Source of the DNA: Klebsiella pneumoniae
GTDB taxonomy: Bacteria; Pseudomonadota; Gammaproteobacteria; Pseudomonadales; Azotimanducaceae
Length of the DNA: 10,114 nt
Direction: 5' to 3'
NCBI GenBank assembly: GCA_945878745.1
Contig: CAMDVY010000067.1
Location: 1-10,114, forward strand
The notes beneath the pieces were generated by a model, which was not told the origin of the DNA, did not search any database, and was given only the letters and a program-made list of their open reading frames with translations. The first letter of the stretch is position 1. Each line of letters opens with the position of its first letter. The translations under genes were made by a program, and so were the position numbers. Below are positions 1-7,312 of the stretch, piece after piece.

Positions 1-33
1 GGCGTAGATCGCGCTGTCCTCACCACCACTGTC

Positions 34-217
34 CTAGCCCGCATTATTCATGAAGGACCGTAGCGAGAGCGCCGAGAGTAACGAAAAGACTGGGTGGCGC
101 GGACTTGCGCGCGCACAGGCGTGCTTTACAGCACGTCGAGCACGCGGAAGGAGCACGCCCAGTGTTTTCGCTGCTATCGTCGTTCGCAGTAGGGAATTCA
201 TGAATAATGCGGGCTAG
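34..217. mobile_element. MITE-like palindromic element with 21-bp perfect terminal inverted repeats
   Basis: Bases 34-54 and 197-217 are perfect reverse complements over 21 bp; the left arm begins CTAGCCCGCATTATTC. Symmetry continues inward: 82-94 (CGAAAAGACTGGG) pairs with 158-170 with one mismatch, and the centre is a perfect 6-bp stem with a 4-base loop (120-125 with 130-135). The whole 184 bp is therefore one long imperfect palindrome centred near 126. There is no room for a transposase, so it is either a non-autonomous element (MITE) or two joined ends of an insertion sequence. The ends remind me of IS1380-type termini, but that is recollection and not checked. I find no convincing target-site duplication next to the arms. 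It ends 18 bp before the acyl-CoA dehydrogenase start, so it must separate that gene from its ancestral upstream region or supply its leader. Confidence 0.7.
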
Positions 218-235
218 CTCACTCCACGGAAGAAC

Positions 236-1333
236 ATGCCTGAATCATTGTCGAATGAACTGATCGAGTTGCGGGATCGCACAGCGACGCTGGCGCGGGA
301 TTTCCTGTGCACAAAGGAAGGACTGACACACGCTGACGTCGTCGCTGAATCACAACGACTCGGCCTGTACACCCTGTCGCAGCCACGCAGTCACGGGGGT
401 ACAGAAGCGGGGCCACTGGTGTTGACCGTCGTGCGTGAAACACTCGCATCGTACAACGCCCCGTTCATGGGTTCGGTGTTTGGTCCGGGTCCGGGGGTTC
501 TGTCGAATGCCGGAGAACCGCTGCGTAGCGAGTATCTGCAACCTCTGCTAACAGGTCAGAAGCGTGGCGGGTTCGGCTTTACGGAGCCTGACGATGCGCC
601 GGCCCCAACTACGGCCACACTGGATGGCGAGTACTACATCGTCAACGGCCAGAAGTCCTACGTCACCGGTGGCGGCGATGCCGACTTCATCAATACGTTA
701 GTGACCATCCTGGGTAAGGGACCGGCATTGATCGTCATCGATACCCACGCACCAGGCGTGGTTTTGACAAGGCGATTTTCGTCGCTGGACGGCAGCCATC
801 ACGCTGCGTTTTCTTTCACCAACGTGTCTGTGCCCGTCAGCCATGTCATCGGCAAGCCCGGTGAGGGATTACCCAGGGCCATGCAGCAGATCGGTGACAC
901 GCGGCTCTTGATCGCCGCCAACGTTACCGGCTGGATGATCTACGCCACCAACCTCGTACGCACACACATCGAGGAGAAAGACCGCACCGGTGAAAAACGC
1001 TCGGCGAAAGAAGGCGTGCGCCTGCGTTATGCCGATATGCGGATCAAGACCTTTGCCGCACGCAGCATGCTGTATCGAACCGCGCGTCTGGCAGAGCGCG
1101 GTGAGAACGTTGTCAACGAGGCGATCTCCTGCAAGGTGTTTGCCACCGAAGCCGTCACCGAAGTCGTCGACATCGCCATTCAGTTGGTGGGTGGACAGGC
1201 ACTCGTCACCGGACATCCACTGGAATCACTCTATCGGCAGATTCGCGCGTTGCGATTGGCTGAAGGCGCGAGTGATGTGCTGCGATTGAATCTGGTACGA
1301 GGTGATCTGGAACTGGGTAAAGGCAGATTGTAG
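236..1333 (+). CDS. acyl-CoA dehydrogenase family protein
   Basis: 365-residue flavoprotein of the acyl-CoA dehydrogenase (ACAD) family, which oxidises an acyl-CoA to the 2,3-enoyl-CoA with FAD and passes electrons to electron-transfer flavoprotein in the cytoplasm. Three regions are visible: an N-terminal helical domain (about 1-108), the middle beta domain with the flavin-contacting stretch GFGFTEPDD (112-120) and NGQKSYVTGG (137-146), and the C-terminal helical domain with QLVGGQALV (316-324) and RQIRALRLAEGASDVLR (334-350). E343 in AEGAS sits where many ACADs carry the catalytic glutamate. It is slightly short for the family (usually 380-400), and the usual RxxFG motif at the start of the C-terminal domain is replaced by RTGEKRSAKEG (250-260). 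The substrate cannot be read from the sequence. The ATG start has a GGAAG only 3 bases upstream, a closely spaced ribosome site. It stands alone, behind the palindromic element and convergent with the smrA-like gene. Confidence 0.9.
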   Translation: MPESLSNELIELRDRTATLARDFLCTKEGLTHADVVAESQRLGLYTLSQPRSHGGTEAGPLVLTVVRETLASYNAPFMGSVFGPGPGVLSNAGEPLRSEYLQPLLTGQKRGGFGFTEPDDAPAPTTATLDGEYYIVNGQKSYVTGGGDADFINTLVTILGKGPALIVIDTHAPGVVLTRRFSSLDGSHHAAFSFTNVSVPVSHVIGKPGEGLPRAMQQIGDTRLLIAANVTGWMIYATNLVRTHIEEKDRTGEKRSAKEGVRLRYADMRIKTFAARSMLYRTARLAERGENVVNEAISCKVFATEAVTEVVDIAIQLVGGQALVTGHPLESLYRQIRALRLAEGASDVLRLNLVRGDLELGKGRL

Positions 1334-1338
1334 AGAGG

Positions 1339-1950
1339 CTACTCTTCTGCTTTTCCGCCATGCTGCTCGCGAGTGAGGTCCCGCGCCTCTTTGGATTTCT
1401 TCAACAGGACAAATACTGCTCCGGTGCCACCATGCTCCCGTGTGGCACTGACAAACGCGTTCACTAGCGGATGCCCGGTCAACCAGGCATTCACATAGCT
1501 TTTCAATCGTGCCTTGACCTCGCCTTTTTCGCCTCTGCCATGCACGATGCGAACACAACGATGCCCCTTGGCATGACACTCAACGAGAAACTCGTGCACC
1601 ATGTCACGCGACTTCTTGACCCGTTCACCATGCAGATCCAGCGAGTCCTTGGGCACATAACTGCCTTTTCGCAATCGGTCGGCAACAAGTTCCTGAACAC
1701 CTTCGCGGCGCCAGGCGAGAAAGTCCCGCGGTTCCACGGGTGGCACTTCACCCAGCGTCATGTAGTCTGGCGCTTCTGCCTTCTTGACACCCATGGCGGC
1801 CAGTCGCGCCCGTAGTTGCGCTTCCGTCGGCTTGGCGCGCGAATTTTTGTCCAGCGGTTTGTCCAACAGGCGGTTGTCGACCACGGGCTTTGCGGTCGAG
1901 AGTGGCTTGACGCCCTGCATGGCTTCGCGGAACAGGTCTTCGTCGTCCAT
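1339..1950 (-). CDS. smrA: Smr-domain endonuclease, SmrA (YdaL) type
   Basis: 203-residue protein with a C-terminal Smr domain, the small MutS-related fold whose members act as nucleases on RNA or DNA; E. coli SmrB cuts mRNA at collided ribosomes. The N-terminus MDDEDLFREAMQGVKPL resembles the start of E. coli YdaL/SmrA as I remember it, followed by a charged linker to about residue 65 and a helical stretch with FLAWRREGVQELV (77-89). The Smr domain (about 100-185) has LDLHG (104-108), the nucleic-acid-contacting VHGRG (136-140) and the late HGGTGA (173-178). Keeping the LDLHG motif suggests it is catalytically competent; E. coli YdaL, from memory, has lost it. The ATG shares its A with the TAA of the upstream PhyH gene (TAATG), and no clear ribosome site is seen, so translation is probably coupled. 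The stop is 5 bp from that of the convergent acyl-CoA dehydrogenase. The exact physiological substrate is unknown. Confidence 0.88.
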   Translation of the reverse strand: MDDEDLFREAMQGVKPLSTAKPVVDNRLLDKPLDKNSRAKPTEAQLRARLAAMGVKKAEAPDYMTLGEVPPVEPRDFLAWRREGVQELVADRLRKGSYVPKDSLDLHGERVKKSRDMVHEFLVECHAKGHRCVRIVHGRGEKGEVKARLKSYVNAWLTGHPLVNAFVSATREHGGTGAVFVLLKKSKEARDLTREQHGGKAEE

Positions 1951-2720
1951 TACGGCAACACAACACTCTCGTACTGCGCAGAACGGGTGCCGGGAATCGG
2001 CTTGTTATCGGTGGCGTGATAGGTGAACACCGCCGAGAGTTTCACCTGTTGTGTTCGATTCGGTCCTGCGGCATGAAACAGGCGGCCATGAAAAAACAGC
2101 ACGTCGCCCGGATCGAGTTCGATCAGCTTTGCGGTGCGCAGCAGTGGCTTGTTCTCGGCTATTTCCGGCCGCAGGAACAGTGCGTGGTCAAAACGGCCGC
2201 GATCCAGATCAAGGAGATGACTGCCCGGAATCACCCGCAGGCTGCCGTTGCGGACATTTTCCTCACCCAGCGCAACCCACATGGAGACGAGCTCCGGGCG
2301 ATCAAAACTCCAGTAACGAACGTCCTGGTGCCAGAGCGTCGCGCTCGAGTGATCCGGTGACTTGGTCATGACGCAGTTGTGATGCGCCTGCGACAGGCTG
2401 ACGTTGCCCACATCCATCAGCATCTGGATCTGGGCTTTGACCTGAGGACTGGTCGCAAACGCTTTCAAGGTCGGGAAGCGGGAAACGGCAGACAACAGGC
2501 GGCGCGGCGTTCGGCCGCCAGGCACCGCTCTGGATATCGGCGCTCCGGGGTACCCTACATCCGCTTCGAATTCCGCCGGGGCCAGCACCGGGTCAAGTTG
2601 TGCACGAACTTCAGTTAATACCGAGGCGCACACGGTGAGCGGACAAAGACCTTTTCGAACCACGAATCCGGCGGTGGCAAAATCGCCTTGTCGCCTGTCG
2701 AGTTCCAGGATCTGACTCAT
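1950..2720 (-). CDS. phytanoyl-CoA dioxygenase (PhyH) family Fe(II)/2-oxoglutarate oxygenase
   Basis: Non-haem iron oxygenase of the PhyH family, which hydroxylates a small molecule or acyl-CoA while decarboxylating 2-oxoglutarate to succinate. With the ATG at 2720 the protein has 256 residues. The iron triad is visible: H131 and D133 in WHQDVRYW (HxD) and H216 in GRLFHAAGPN, with R222 placed to bind the 2-oxoglutarate carboxylate. VIPGSH (163-168) and LDPGDVLFFHG (202-212) are typical PhyH core segments. In-frame starts also exist at 2777 (ATG) and 2786 (GTG), giving 275 or 278 residues. I prefer 2720 because GGAG lies 6 bases before it, family similarity begins just after (GFVVRKGL), and the longer starts fall inside a strong inverted repeat. 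It is the first gene of a pair with smrA, overlapping by one base. Substrate unknown; a link to the nearby acyl-CoA dehydrogenase is only suggested by position. Confidence 0.87.
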   Translation of the reverse strand: MSQILELDRRQGDFATAGFVVRKGLCPLTVCASVLTEVRAQLDPVLAPAEFEADVGYPGAPISRAVPGGRTPRRLLSAVSRFPTLKAFATSPQVKAQIQMLMDVGNVSLSQAHHNCVMTKSPDHSSATLWHQDVRYWSFDRPELVSMWVALGEENVRNGSLRVIPGSHLLDLDRGRFDHALFLRPEIAENKPLLRTAKLIELDPGDVLFFHGRLFHAAGPNRTQQVKLSAVFTYHATDNKPIPGTRSAQYESVVLP

Positions 2721-2759
2721 CACGAACTCCATCGCCGGTACTGCCTCGGTGCATGGCTG

Positions 2760-2813
2760 GTGTCGTGAGTCGCTCATTCGCGTCACTTCAGCGAGTTGAC
2801 CGACTCACGACAC
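2760..2813. promoter_or_regulatory. 13-bp perfect inverted repeat between divergent PhyH and RND genes, likely operator
   Basis: GTGTCGTGAGTCG at 2760-2772 is exactly repeated in reverse complement at 2801-2813, with 27-28 bases between the arms. The arm centres are about 41 bp apart, close to four helical turns, so a dimeric or tetrameric regulator could bind both arms on one face of the DNA. The right arm fills the spacer of the candidate promoter of the RND operon. The left arm lies 40 bp upstream of the preferred PhyH start. A hairpin in the PhyH leader RNA is the alternative reading. No regulator gene is adjacent in this window. Confidence 0.5.
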
Positions 2814-2822
2814 TAGTATAAC
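2796..2822 (+). promoter_or_regulatory. candidate sigma-70 promoter of the RND efflux operon
   Basis: TTGACC (2796-2801) and TATAAC (2817-2822) resemble the -35 and -10 boxes on the plus strand, separated by a short 15-bp spacer. The right arm of the inverted repeat occupies that spacer, which suits repression by steric block. The next plus-strand gene is the efflux adaptor, about 100 bases downstream. This call rests only on hexamer similarity. Confidence 0.4.
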
Positions 2823-2922
2823 GACCGCTGCAATATGCGGTAACAGACATGGGGGTTTTCCTGATCCGGATTTGGTCGCCGAACTGCTAGACTCGTCTGG
2901 TACCCGTCAACTGCTGCATCAG

Positions 2923-4083
2923 ATGTTCAGCAAGATTATCCTGCCGATACTTTTAGTGCTCGGTGCAGCGGTCCTCACCGGTCTATTGGTCGCCAACCGA
3001 CCGGAAGCCGCCCAGGAATCAGTCGCTCCTGTTCCCCTGCTGGTCAGCTCCATCATCGCCAAACGGGAGGCGGTGACGCATCGGGTTGACTCCCAGGGCG
3101 AAGTCAAGCCGCGCACGGAAACCACCCTGATGTCGGAAGTGAGCGGTCAGATTCAAGCCGTATCCCCCGCGTTTGTGGCAGGTGGATATTTCAAGGCGGG
3201 CGACGTACTGCTCAGCATCGATCCGCGCAACTATGAAACCCAGGTCAAGCGGGCTCGTGCCAACGTCGCGAAGGCGCGTACGCAGATCGCGACGGAAAAC
3301 GCGCTGGCCGGTTACGCGGTGGAAGACTGGGAGCGTCTACGTGCCCTGCGCGCCACCGCCAAGAATGCTTCCGATCTGACCCTGCGCAGACCACAACTGG
3401 CACAAGCCATTGCCGAACTTGAATCATCCGAAGCCGATTTGGCGAAGGCCGAAGCTGATCTGGCTCGAGCCACCATCCGGGCACCTTATGCCGGCATGGT
3501 TCGCAACAAGCGAGCCGACGTCGGCCAGTTTGTCGGCACGGGCGCACCACTGGCCGAGATCTTCGCCGTGGATTACGCCGAAGTTCGATTGCCACTGACT
3601 CAGAATGATCTCGACTTCATCGACGTTCCCAAACCAGGCAACGAATCGCTGGCTTCAGAAGTGACGTTGTCGGCAACCATCGGGCAAACCCGACAGTCCT
3701 GGCCTGCAGAGCTGGTCCGCACCGAAGGAGTATTCGATGCGTCAACACGCGTGCTGTATGGCGTGGCGCGGGTTGAAGATCCTTATGCACTGAATGAAGC
3801 GGAAAACCGGGAGCCTCTCCGGATCGGGACTTTTGTCACGGCCCAGGTCACCGGCCGGGACGGTGGCTTGCTGTTCGTGGTGCCACGTGTTGCCTTGTCA
3901 GGTACCGATAGACTGTGGCTGATCGACAAGGAAGATCGTCTGCAAGCCGCCCAGGTCAGCATCGTGCGTCGTCTGGATGATCACCTGTATATCAAAGATG
4001 GACTGCACGATGGAGATCGCATCTGCCTGACGCCACTGCCGTCTGCAACCGCGGGTATGCTGGTTCGAGTCAGGGATGTCTGA
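2923..4083 (+). CDS. RND efflux periplasmic adaptor (membrane fusion protein, HlyD/AcrA type)
   Basis: 386-residue membrane fusion protein that bridges an inner-membrane RND pump to an outer-membrane channel in the periplasm. The N-terminus MFSKIILPILLVLGAAVLTGLLV is a membrane anchor or uncleaved signal with no lipobox cysteine. Then come the first half of the lipoyl domain (about 60-105, EVSGQIQAV and LLSIDPRNYE), an alpha-helical hairpin rich in Ala, Glu and Lys (about 105-182), the second lipoyl half (ATIRAPYAGMV, 183-193, and VGQFVGTGAPL, 200-210), and a beta-barrel plus membrane-proximal domain to the end. I chose the ATG at 2923 because it directly precedes the anchor. A TTG at 2872 in the same frame would add 17 residues that look unlike a signal sequence. 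Neither start has a strong ribosome site. Its stop overlaps the permease start by 8 bp, so the two are cotranscribed and probably made in step. Transported substrate unknown. Confidence 0.9.
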   Translation: MFSKIILPILLVLGAAVLTGLLVANRPEAAQESVAPVPLLVSSIIAKREAVTHRVDSQGEVKPRTETTLMSEVSGQIQAVSPAFVAGGYFKAGDVLLSIDPRNYETQVKRARANVAKARTQIATENALAGYAVEDWERLRALRATAKNASDLTLRRPQLAQAIAELESSEADLAKAEADLARATIRAPYAGMVRNKRADVGQFVGTGAPLAEIFAVDYAEVRLPLTQNDLDFIDVPKPGNESLASEVTLSATIGQTRQSWPAELVRTEGVFDASTRVLYGVARVEDPYALNEAENREPLRIGTFVTAQVTGRDGGLLFVVPRVALSGTDRLWLIDKEDRLQAAQVSIVRRLDDHLYIKDGLHDGDRICLTPLPSATAGMLVRVRDV

Positions 4084-7000
4084 CTCACCAAACACCATTT
4101 CTCCACCTGCTATTTCTGCAAACGGGGGCATCGTCGCCTGGTTTGCGCGCAATCATGTCGCTGCCAACCTGCTCATGCTCAGTATCATCTTCCTCGGGGC
4201 CTTCGGACTCTCGACAACCCGCGTCGAGACGATGCCAAACGTGCAGTTCGACCAGGTCATCGTCACCGTTCCTTATCTTGGCGCGGCACCCGAAGAGGTT
4301 GAAGAAGCGGTAGTCGTCAAGGTGGAAGAGGCAGTCAAGAACGTCGAAGGCGTGAAGCAGGTTACCAGCACCGCCGCAGAAGGTTTTGGTCGGGTGATGG
4401 TTGAAATTGCTGATGGATACGACCTCGCCGTCGCGATGGATGAAATCAAGATCGCCGTCGATGGCATCGCTACTTTCCCCGCCGAAACGGAGCGACCCAT
4501 CATCGGCAAGTGGAAGTTCCAGAAATCCGCCATCGCCGTGCAGGTGTATGGCGGCGTAGACGAAGCCACGTTGAAGGCGGTTGCCGACGATCTGCGTGAT
4601 GAAATCGTCGCACTTCCGGAAGTGACCACCGCCGAAGTCTGGGGTGGTCGTCCCTATGAAATCGCCATTGAAGTCAACGAACAGACCCTCAAGCAGTACG
4701 GCCTGACACTCGAGCGGGTTGCCCAGGTCATTCGCACCTGGTCGGTGGATCTGCCCGGCGGCAACATTCGCACCGCAGGCGGTGACATTCGGCTGCGGAC
4801 CAAGGGCCAGGCGTACAACGGCGATGAATTCGCCAGCATCGTCCTGTTGACCCGTCCTGACGGTACCCGTCTGCGGCTTTCCGATGTCGCAGTGATTCGG
4901 GATGGATTTGTCGAAACGGAAAGCCATGCATTCTTCGACGGTCAACCCAGCATCGGCGTCATGGTTTTCAGTACCGACCGGGACAACGAGATCAAGGTCT
5001 CCGAAGCGGTGCACAGACTGGTCGACGAACGTTCAGCGTCCCTGCCACCCGGCATTGAAATTTCCACATGGGCAGACAGTACGTACTACCTGAAGGGCTC
5101 GCTCGGGATGTTGCTGTCCAACATGGCGCAGGGCGCCGTGCTGGTCTTCATCACGCTGGCGCTATTCCTGCATTGGAAGATCGCCGGTTGGGTCCTGTTT
5201 GGCCTGCCCATCTCCTTTCTCGGCGCATTCATGCTCCTGCCCTTGCCGGGTATCGAAATCAGCATCAACATCCTGAGCCTGTTTGGTTTCATCCTGGTGC
5301 TCGGCATCGTCGTCGACGATGCCATCGTGGTGGCAGAAAGCGTCCATACCGAAACCGAGAAAAACGGGTATTCGCTGGACAACATCATCATCGCTACCAA
5401 ACGGGTGGCAGCGCCGGTGACGTTTGGTGTGTTGACCACCATCATGGCCTTTCTGCCCATGCTGTTTGTTACCGGTCCGGTCCAGGCGATGGCAGGGTCA
5501 ATCGGCTGGGTGGTCATTCTCTGCCTTAGTTTTTCATTGCTCGAATCAAAGCTGATGTTGCCTTCGCATCTGGCGATGACGATGTCGGTTCGCCAGGGAG
5601 CGGTGTCCGTGGCCCGCAAGGATGACTGGCTCAAACGCTTCATCGCCAACGTGTACCGCCCGTTTCTGGCCAAAGCCATCGCGCATCGTTATCTCACCAT
5701 GGCAATCTTTCTCGCCGCGCTGATTCTCACGGTGGGTGTGGTGGCTGGCGGCCTCGTGCGATACGTGTTCTTTCCAGAAATGGGCAGCGACTACATCAGC
5801 GCGACGGTCGAAATGACCGAAGGTACGTCCGAATCCAGGGTCATCGAGATTGTTGATCACATGTCAGCATCACTCGATATCGTCAACCAGCAATTGCGCA
5901 AGGCCGAAGGCGGCAACGACGTGATTCACCACGTGTTCGCCTATGTGCGGGACGGTCGCAGCGGCCGCTTCCAGGTGGAACTGACGAGAAGTGAAAACCG
6001 CAGCACGACACCTGTTGATATCGAAAACGCGTGGCGCGACGCCGTGGGCGTCGTACCCGACACGAAACTCATCCGGTTTGAATCATCACGGCATACCGGT
6101 GGTGGACCGCCAATCGCCTTCAAGGTTTCCGGGCCGGACTATCAGAGCATCGACGCCGCAGCAGGCGAACTATCCGCCTACCTGCGCAGAACGAATGGAG
6201 TCTTTGAGGTTGAATCTTCGGCTGATCAGGGGCCAGCTGAAATCAAGCTGAAGATCCTGCCGGAAGCTGAAGCTCTGGGTGTCACCCTGCAGGATCTGGC
6301 TCGCCAGGTACGAACTGCCTTCTATGGCGCAGAAGCTCAGCGCATTCAGCGGGGTGATGATGAGGTCAAGGTGATGGTGCGTTATCCCCGCGCGGAGCGC
6401 ATCAGCATCGGCAGCCTGGAATCCATGTGGATTCGCATGCCCGATGGGCGCGAGCTGCCGTTCAGTGCCGTCGCCACCTACACGATTGACCGCGGATTTA
6501 CTGCCATCCAGCGCATCGACAACCAGCGTGCCGTCAGCATCACTGCGCGGTCCGACGAACAGGTGGCAGCACCAGCCATGGTGACTCGCAAGGTGCTGGA
6601 TGAGTTTGCCGTTGATCTGAAGGACCGCTATCCCAACGTCGCAATTTCACTCACTGGGTCTGGTCATGAAGAACAGGTGGCCTTCCGTCTGATCATGATC
6701 GGCTTCGCGATCTCGATGTTCGGTATCTACGCCCTGCTGGCCATTCCCCTCAAGTCGTACGTTCAGCCACTGATCATCATGGGCGTGATCCCGTTCGGAA
6801 TAGTCGGGGCAATCGTCGGTCACTGGGCCCTGGATTCGGCGATCAGCGCGATTTCGTTGTTCGGGATCATCGCGCTATCCGGCGTGGTGGTGAACGACAG
6901 TCTGCTGATGATCGATTTCGTCAACACCGCCGTCGAGGAGGGCAAGCCAGCCTCGGAAGCAGCCATCGATTCCGGGGCACAGCGGTTTCGCGCGATTCTG

Positions 7001-7228
7001 CTGACGTCGCTGACGACGTTTTTTGGTCTGGTGCCCATGCTCGCGCAGACCAGCGTACAGGCTCAGATCGTCCAGCCGATGGCGACTTCTCTCGCCTTCG
7101 GCATCCTGTTCTCCACCGTCATTACGCTCATCCTGGTGCCAACCCTGTACGTGATTGGCGATGACATCGCGCGTGCTCTGGGACGCGGTTATCGCAGCAG
7201 GATCCCGGTGCCGCAGCAAGAATCGTAG
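4076..7228 (+). CDS. RND family efflux permease (AcrB/AcrD/AcrF-like)
   Basis: 1050-residue inner-membrane proton-driven transporter, full length for the family. It shows the duplicated RND layout: TM1 near 28-48, a large periplasmic loop to about 340, TM2-TM6 (about 345-490), TM7 (about 540-562), a second periplasmic loop to about 865, then TM8-TM12. The proton-relay pair is present as D414-D415 in GIVVDDAIVVAE of TM4. In TM10 the motif is GVVVNDSLLMIDF (around N940), with valine where E. coli AcrB has its essential lysine; this is seen in the divergent AcrB-like subgroup and points to a modified relay. It starts inside the last codons of the adaptor gene. No outer-membrane TolC-type gene follows, so the channel must be encoded elsewhere. 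The final TAG codon lies inside a REP repeat (7225-7250), so the last residues may have been set by the repeat. Drug, lipid or metabolite export cannot be told apart. Confidence 0.93.
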   Translation: MSDSPNTISPPAISANGGIVAWFARNHVAANLLMLSIIFLGAFGLSTTRVETMPNVQFDQVIVTVPYLGAAPEEVEEAVVVKVEEAVKNVEGVKQVTSTAAEGFGRVMVEIADGYDLAVAMDEIKIAVDGIATFPAETERPIIGKWKFQKSAIAVQVYGGVDEATLKAVADDLRDEIVALPEVTTAEVWGGRPYEIAIEVNEQTLKQYGLTLERVAQVIRTWSVDLPGGNIRTAGGDIRLRTKGQAYNGDEFASIVLLTRPDGTRLRLSDVAVIRDGFVETESHAFFDGQPSIGVMVFSTDRDNEIKVSEAVHRLVDERSASLPPGIEISTWADSTYYLKGSLGMLLSNMAQGAVLVFITLALFLHWKIAGWVLFGLPISFLGAFMLLPLPGIEISINILSLFGFILVLGIVVDDAIVVAESVHTETEKNGYSLDNIIIATKRVAAPVTFGVLTTIMAFLPMLFVTGPVQAMAGSIGWVVILCLSFSLLESKLMLPSHLAMTMSVRQGAVSVARKDDWLKRFIANVYRPFLAKAIAHRYLTMAIFLAALILTVGVVAGGLVRYVFFPEMGSDYISATVEMTEGTSESRVIEIVDHMSASLDIVNQQLRKAEGGNDVIHHVFAYVRDGRSGRFQVELTRSENRSTTPVDIENAWRDAVGVVPDTKLIRFESSRHTGGGPPIAFKVSGPDYQSIDAAAGELSAYLRRTNGVFEVESSADQGPAEIKLKILPEAEALGVTLQDLARQVRTAFYGAEAQRIQRGDDEVKVMVRYPRAERISIGSLESMWIRMPDGRELPFSAVATYTIDRGFTAIQRIDNQRAVSITARSDEQVAAPAMVTRKVLDEFAVDLKDRYPNVAISLTGSGHEEQVAFRLIMIGFAISMFGIYALLAIPLKSYVQPLIIMGVIPFGIVGAIVGHWALDSAISAISLFGIIALSGVVVNDSLLMIDFVNTAVEEGKPASEAAIDSGAQRFRAILLTSLTTFFGLVPMLAQTSVQAQIVQPMATSLAFGILFSTVITLILVPTLYVIGDDIARALGRGYRSRIPVPQQES

Positions 7229-7291
7229 GAGCGGTCTCCAGACTGCGATTGTCGGGATCATCGAAAATCGCGGTCAGGAGACCGCTCCTAC
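7225..7291. repeat. inverted pair of REP elements (REPIN-like), possible terminator of the RND operon
   Basis: Two 26-bp copies of a REP sequence face each other: 7225-7250 (starts GTAGGAGCGGTCTCC) and 7266-7291 (its reverse complement), with two mismatches and a 15-base loop. Each copy also folds alone around GCGGTC-TCCT-GACCGC (right copy, perfect 6-bp stem). GTAGGAGCGG-type heads are typical of REPs in Pseudomonas- and Xanthomonas-related gammaproteobacteria. RNA from the pair would form a long hairpin right at the 3' end of the permease gene, which may stabilise the message or help end transcription; there is no following T-run. Confidence 0.8.
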
Positions 7292-7312
7292 ATATCTGCC
7301 ATCACCAACCGC

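Noticed and set aside
118..137. Central hairpin of the palindromic element as a rho-independent terminator
   Set aside because: No T-run follows the stem, and it sits symmetrically inside a larger palindrome.
2872..2922. TTG start adding 17 residues to the efflux adaptor
   Set aside because: The extra residues precede the membrane anchor and do not resemble a signal sequence; ATG 2923 directly starts the anchor. The evidence is moderate because neither start has a clear ribosome site.
4085..5014. 309-codon open frame on the minus strand opposite the RND permease
   Set aside because: It lies wholly antisense to a full-length, family-typical gene, has no recognisable motif or ribosome site, and is explained by the codon bias of the real gene.
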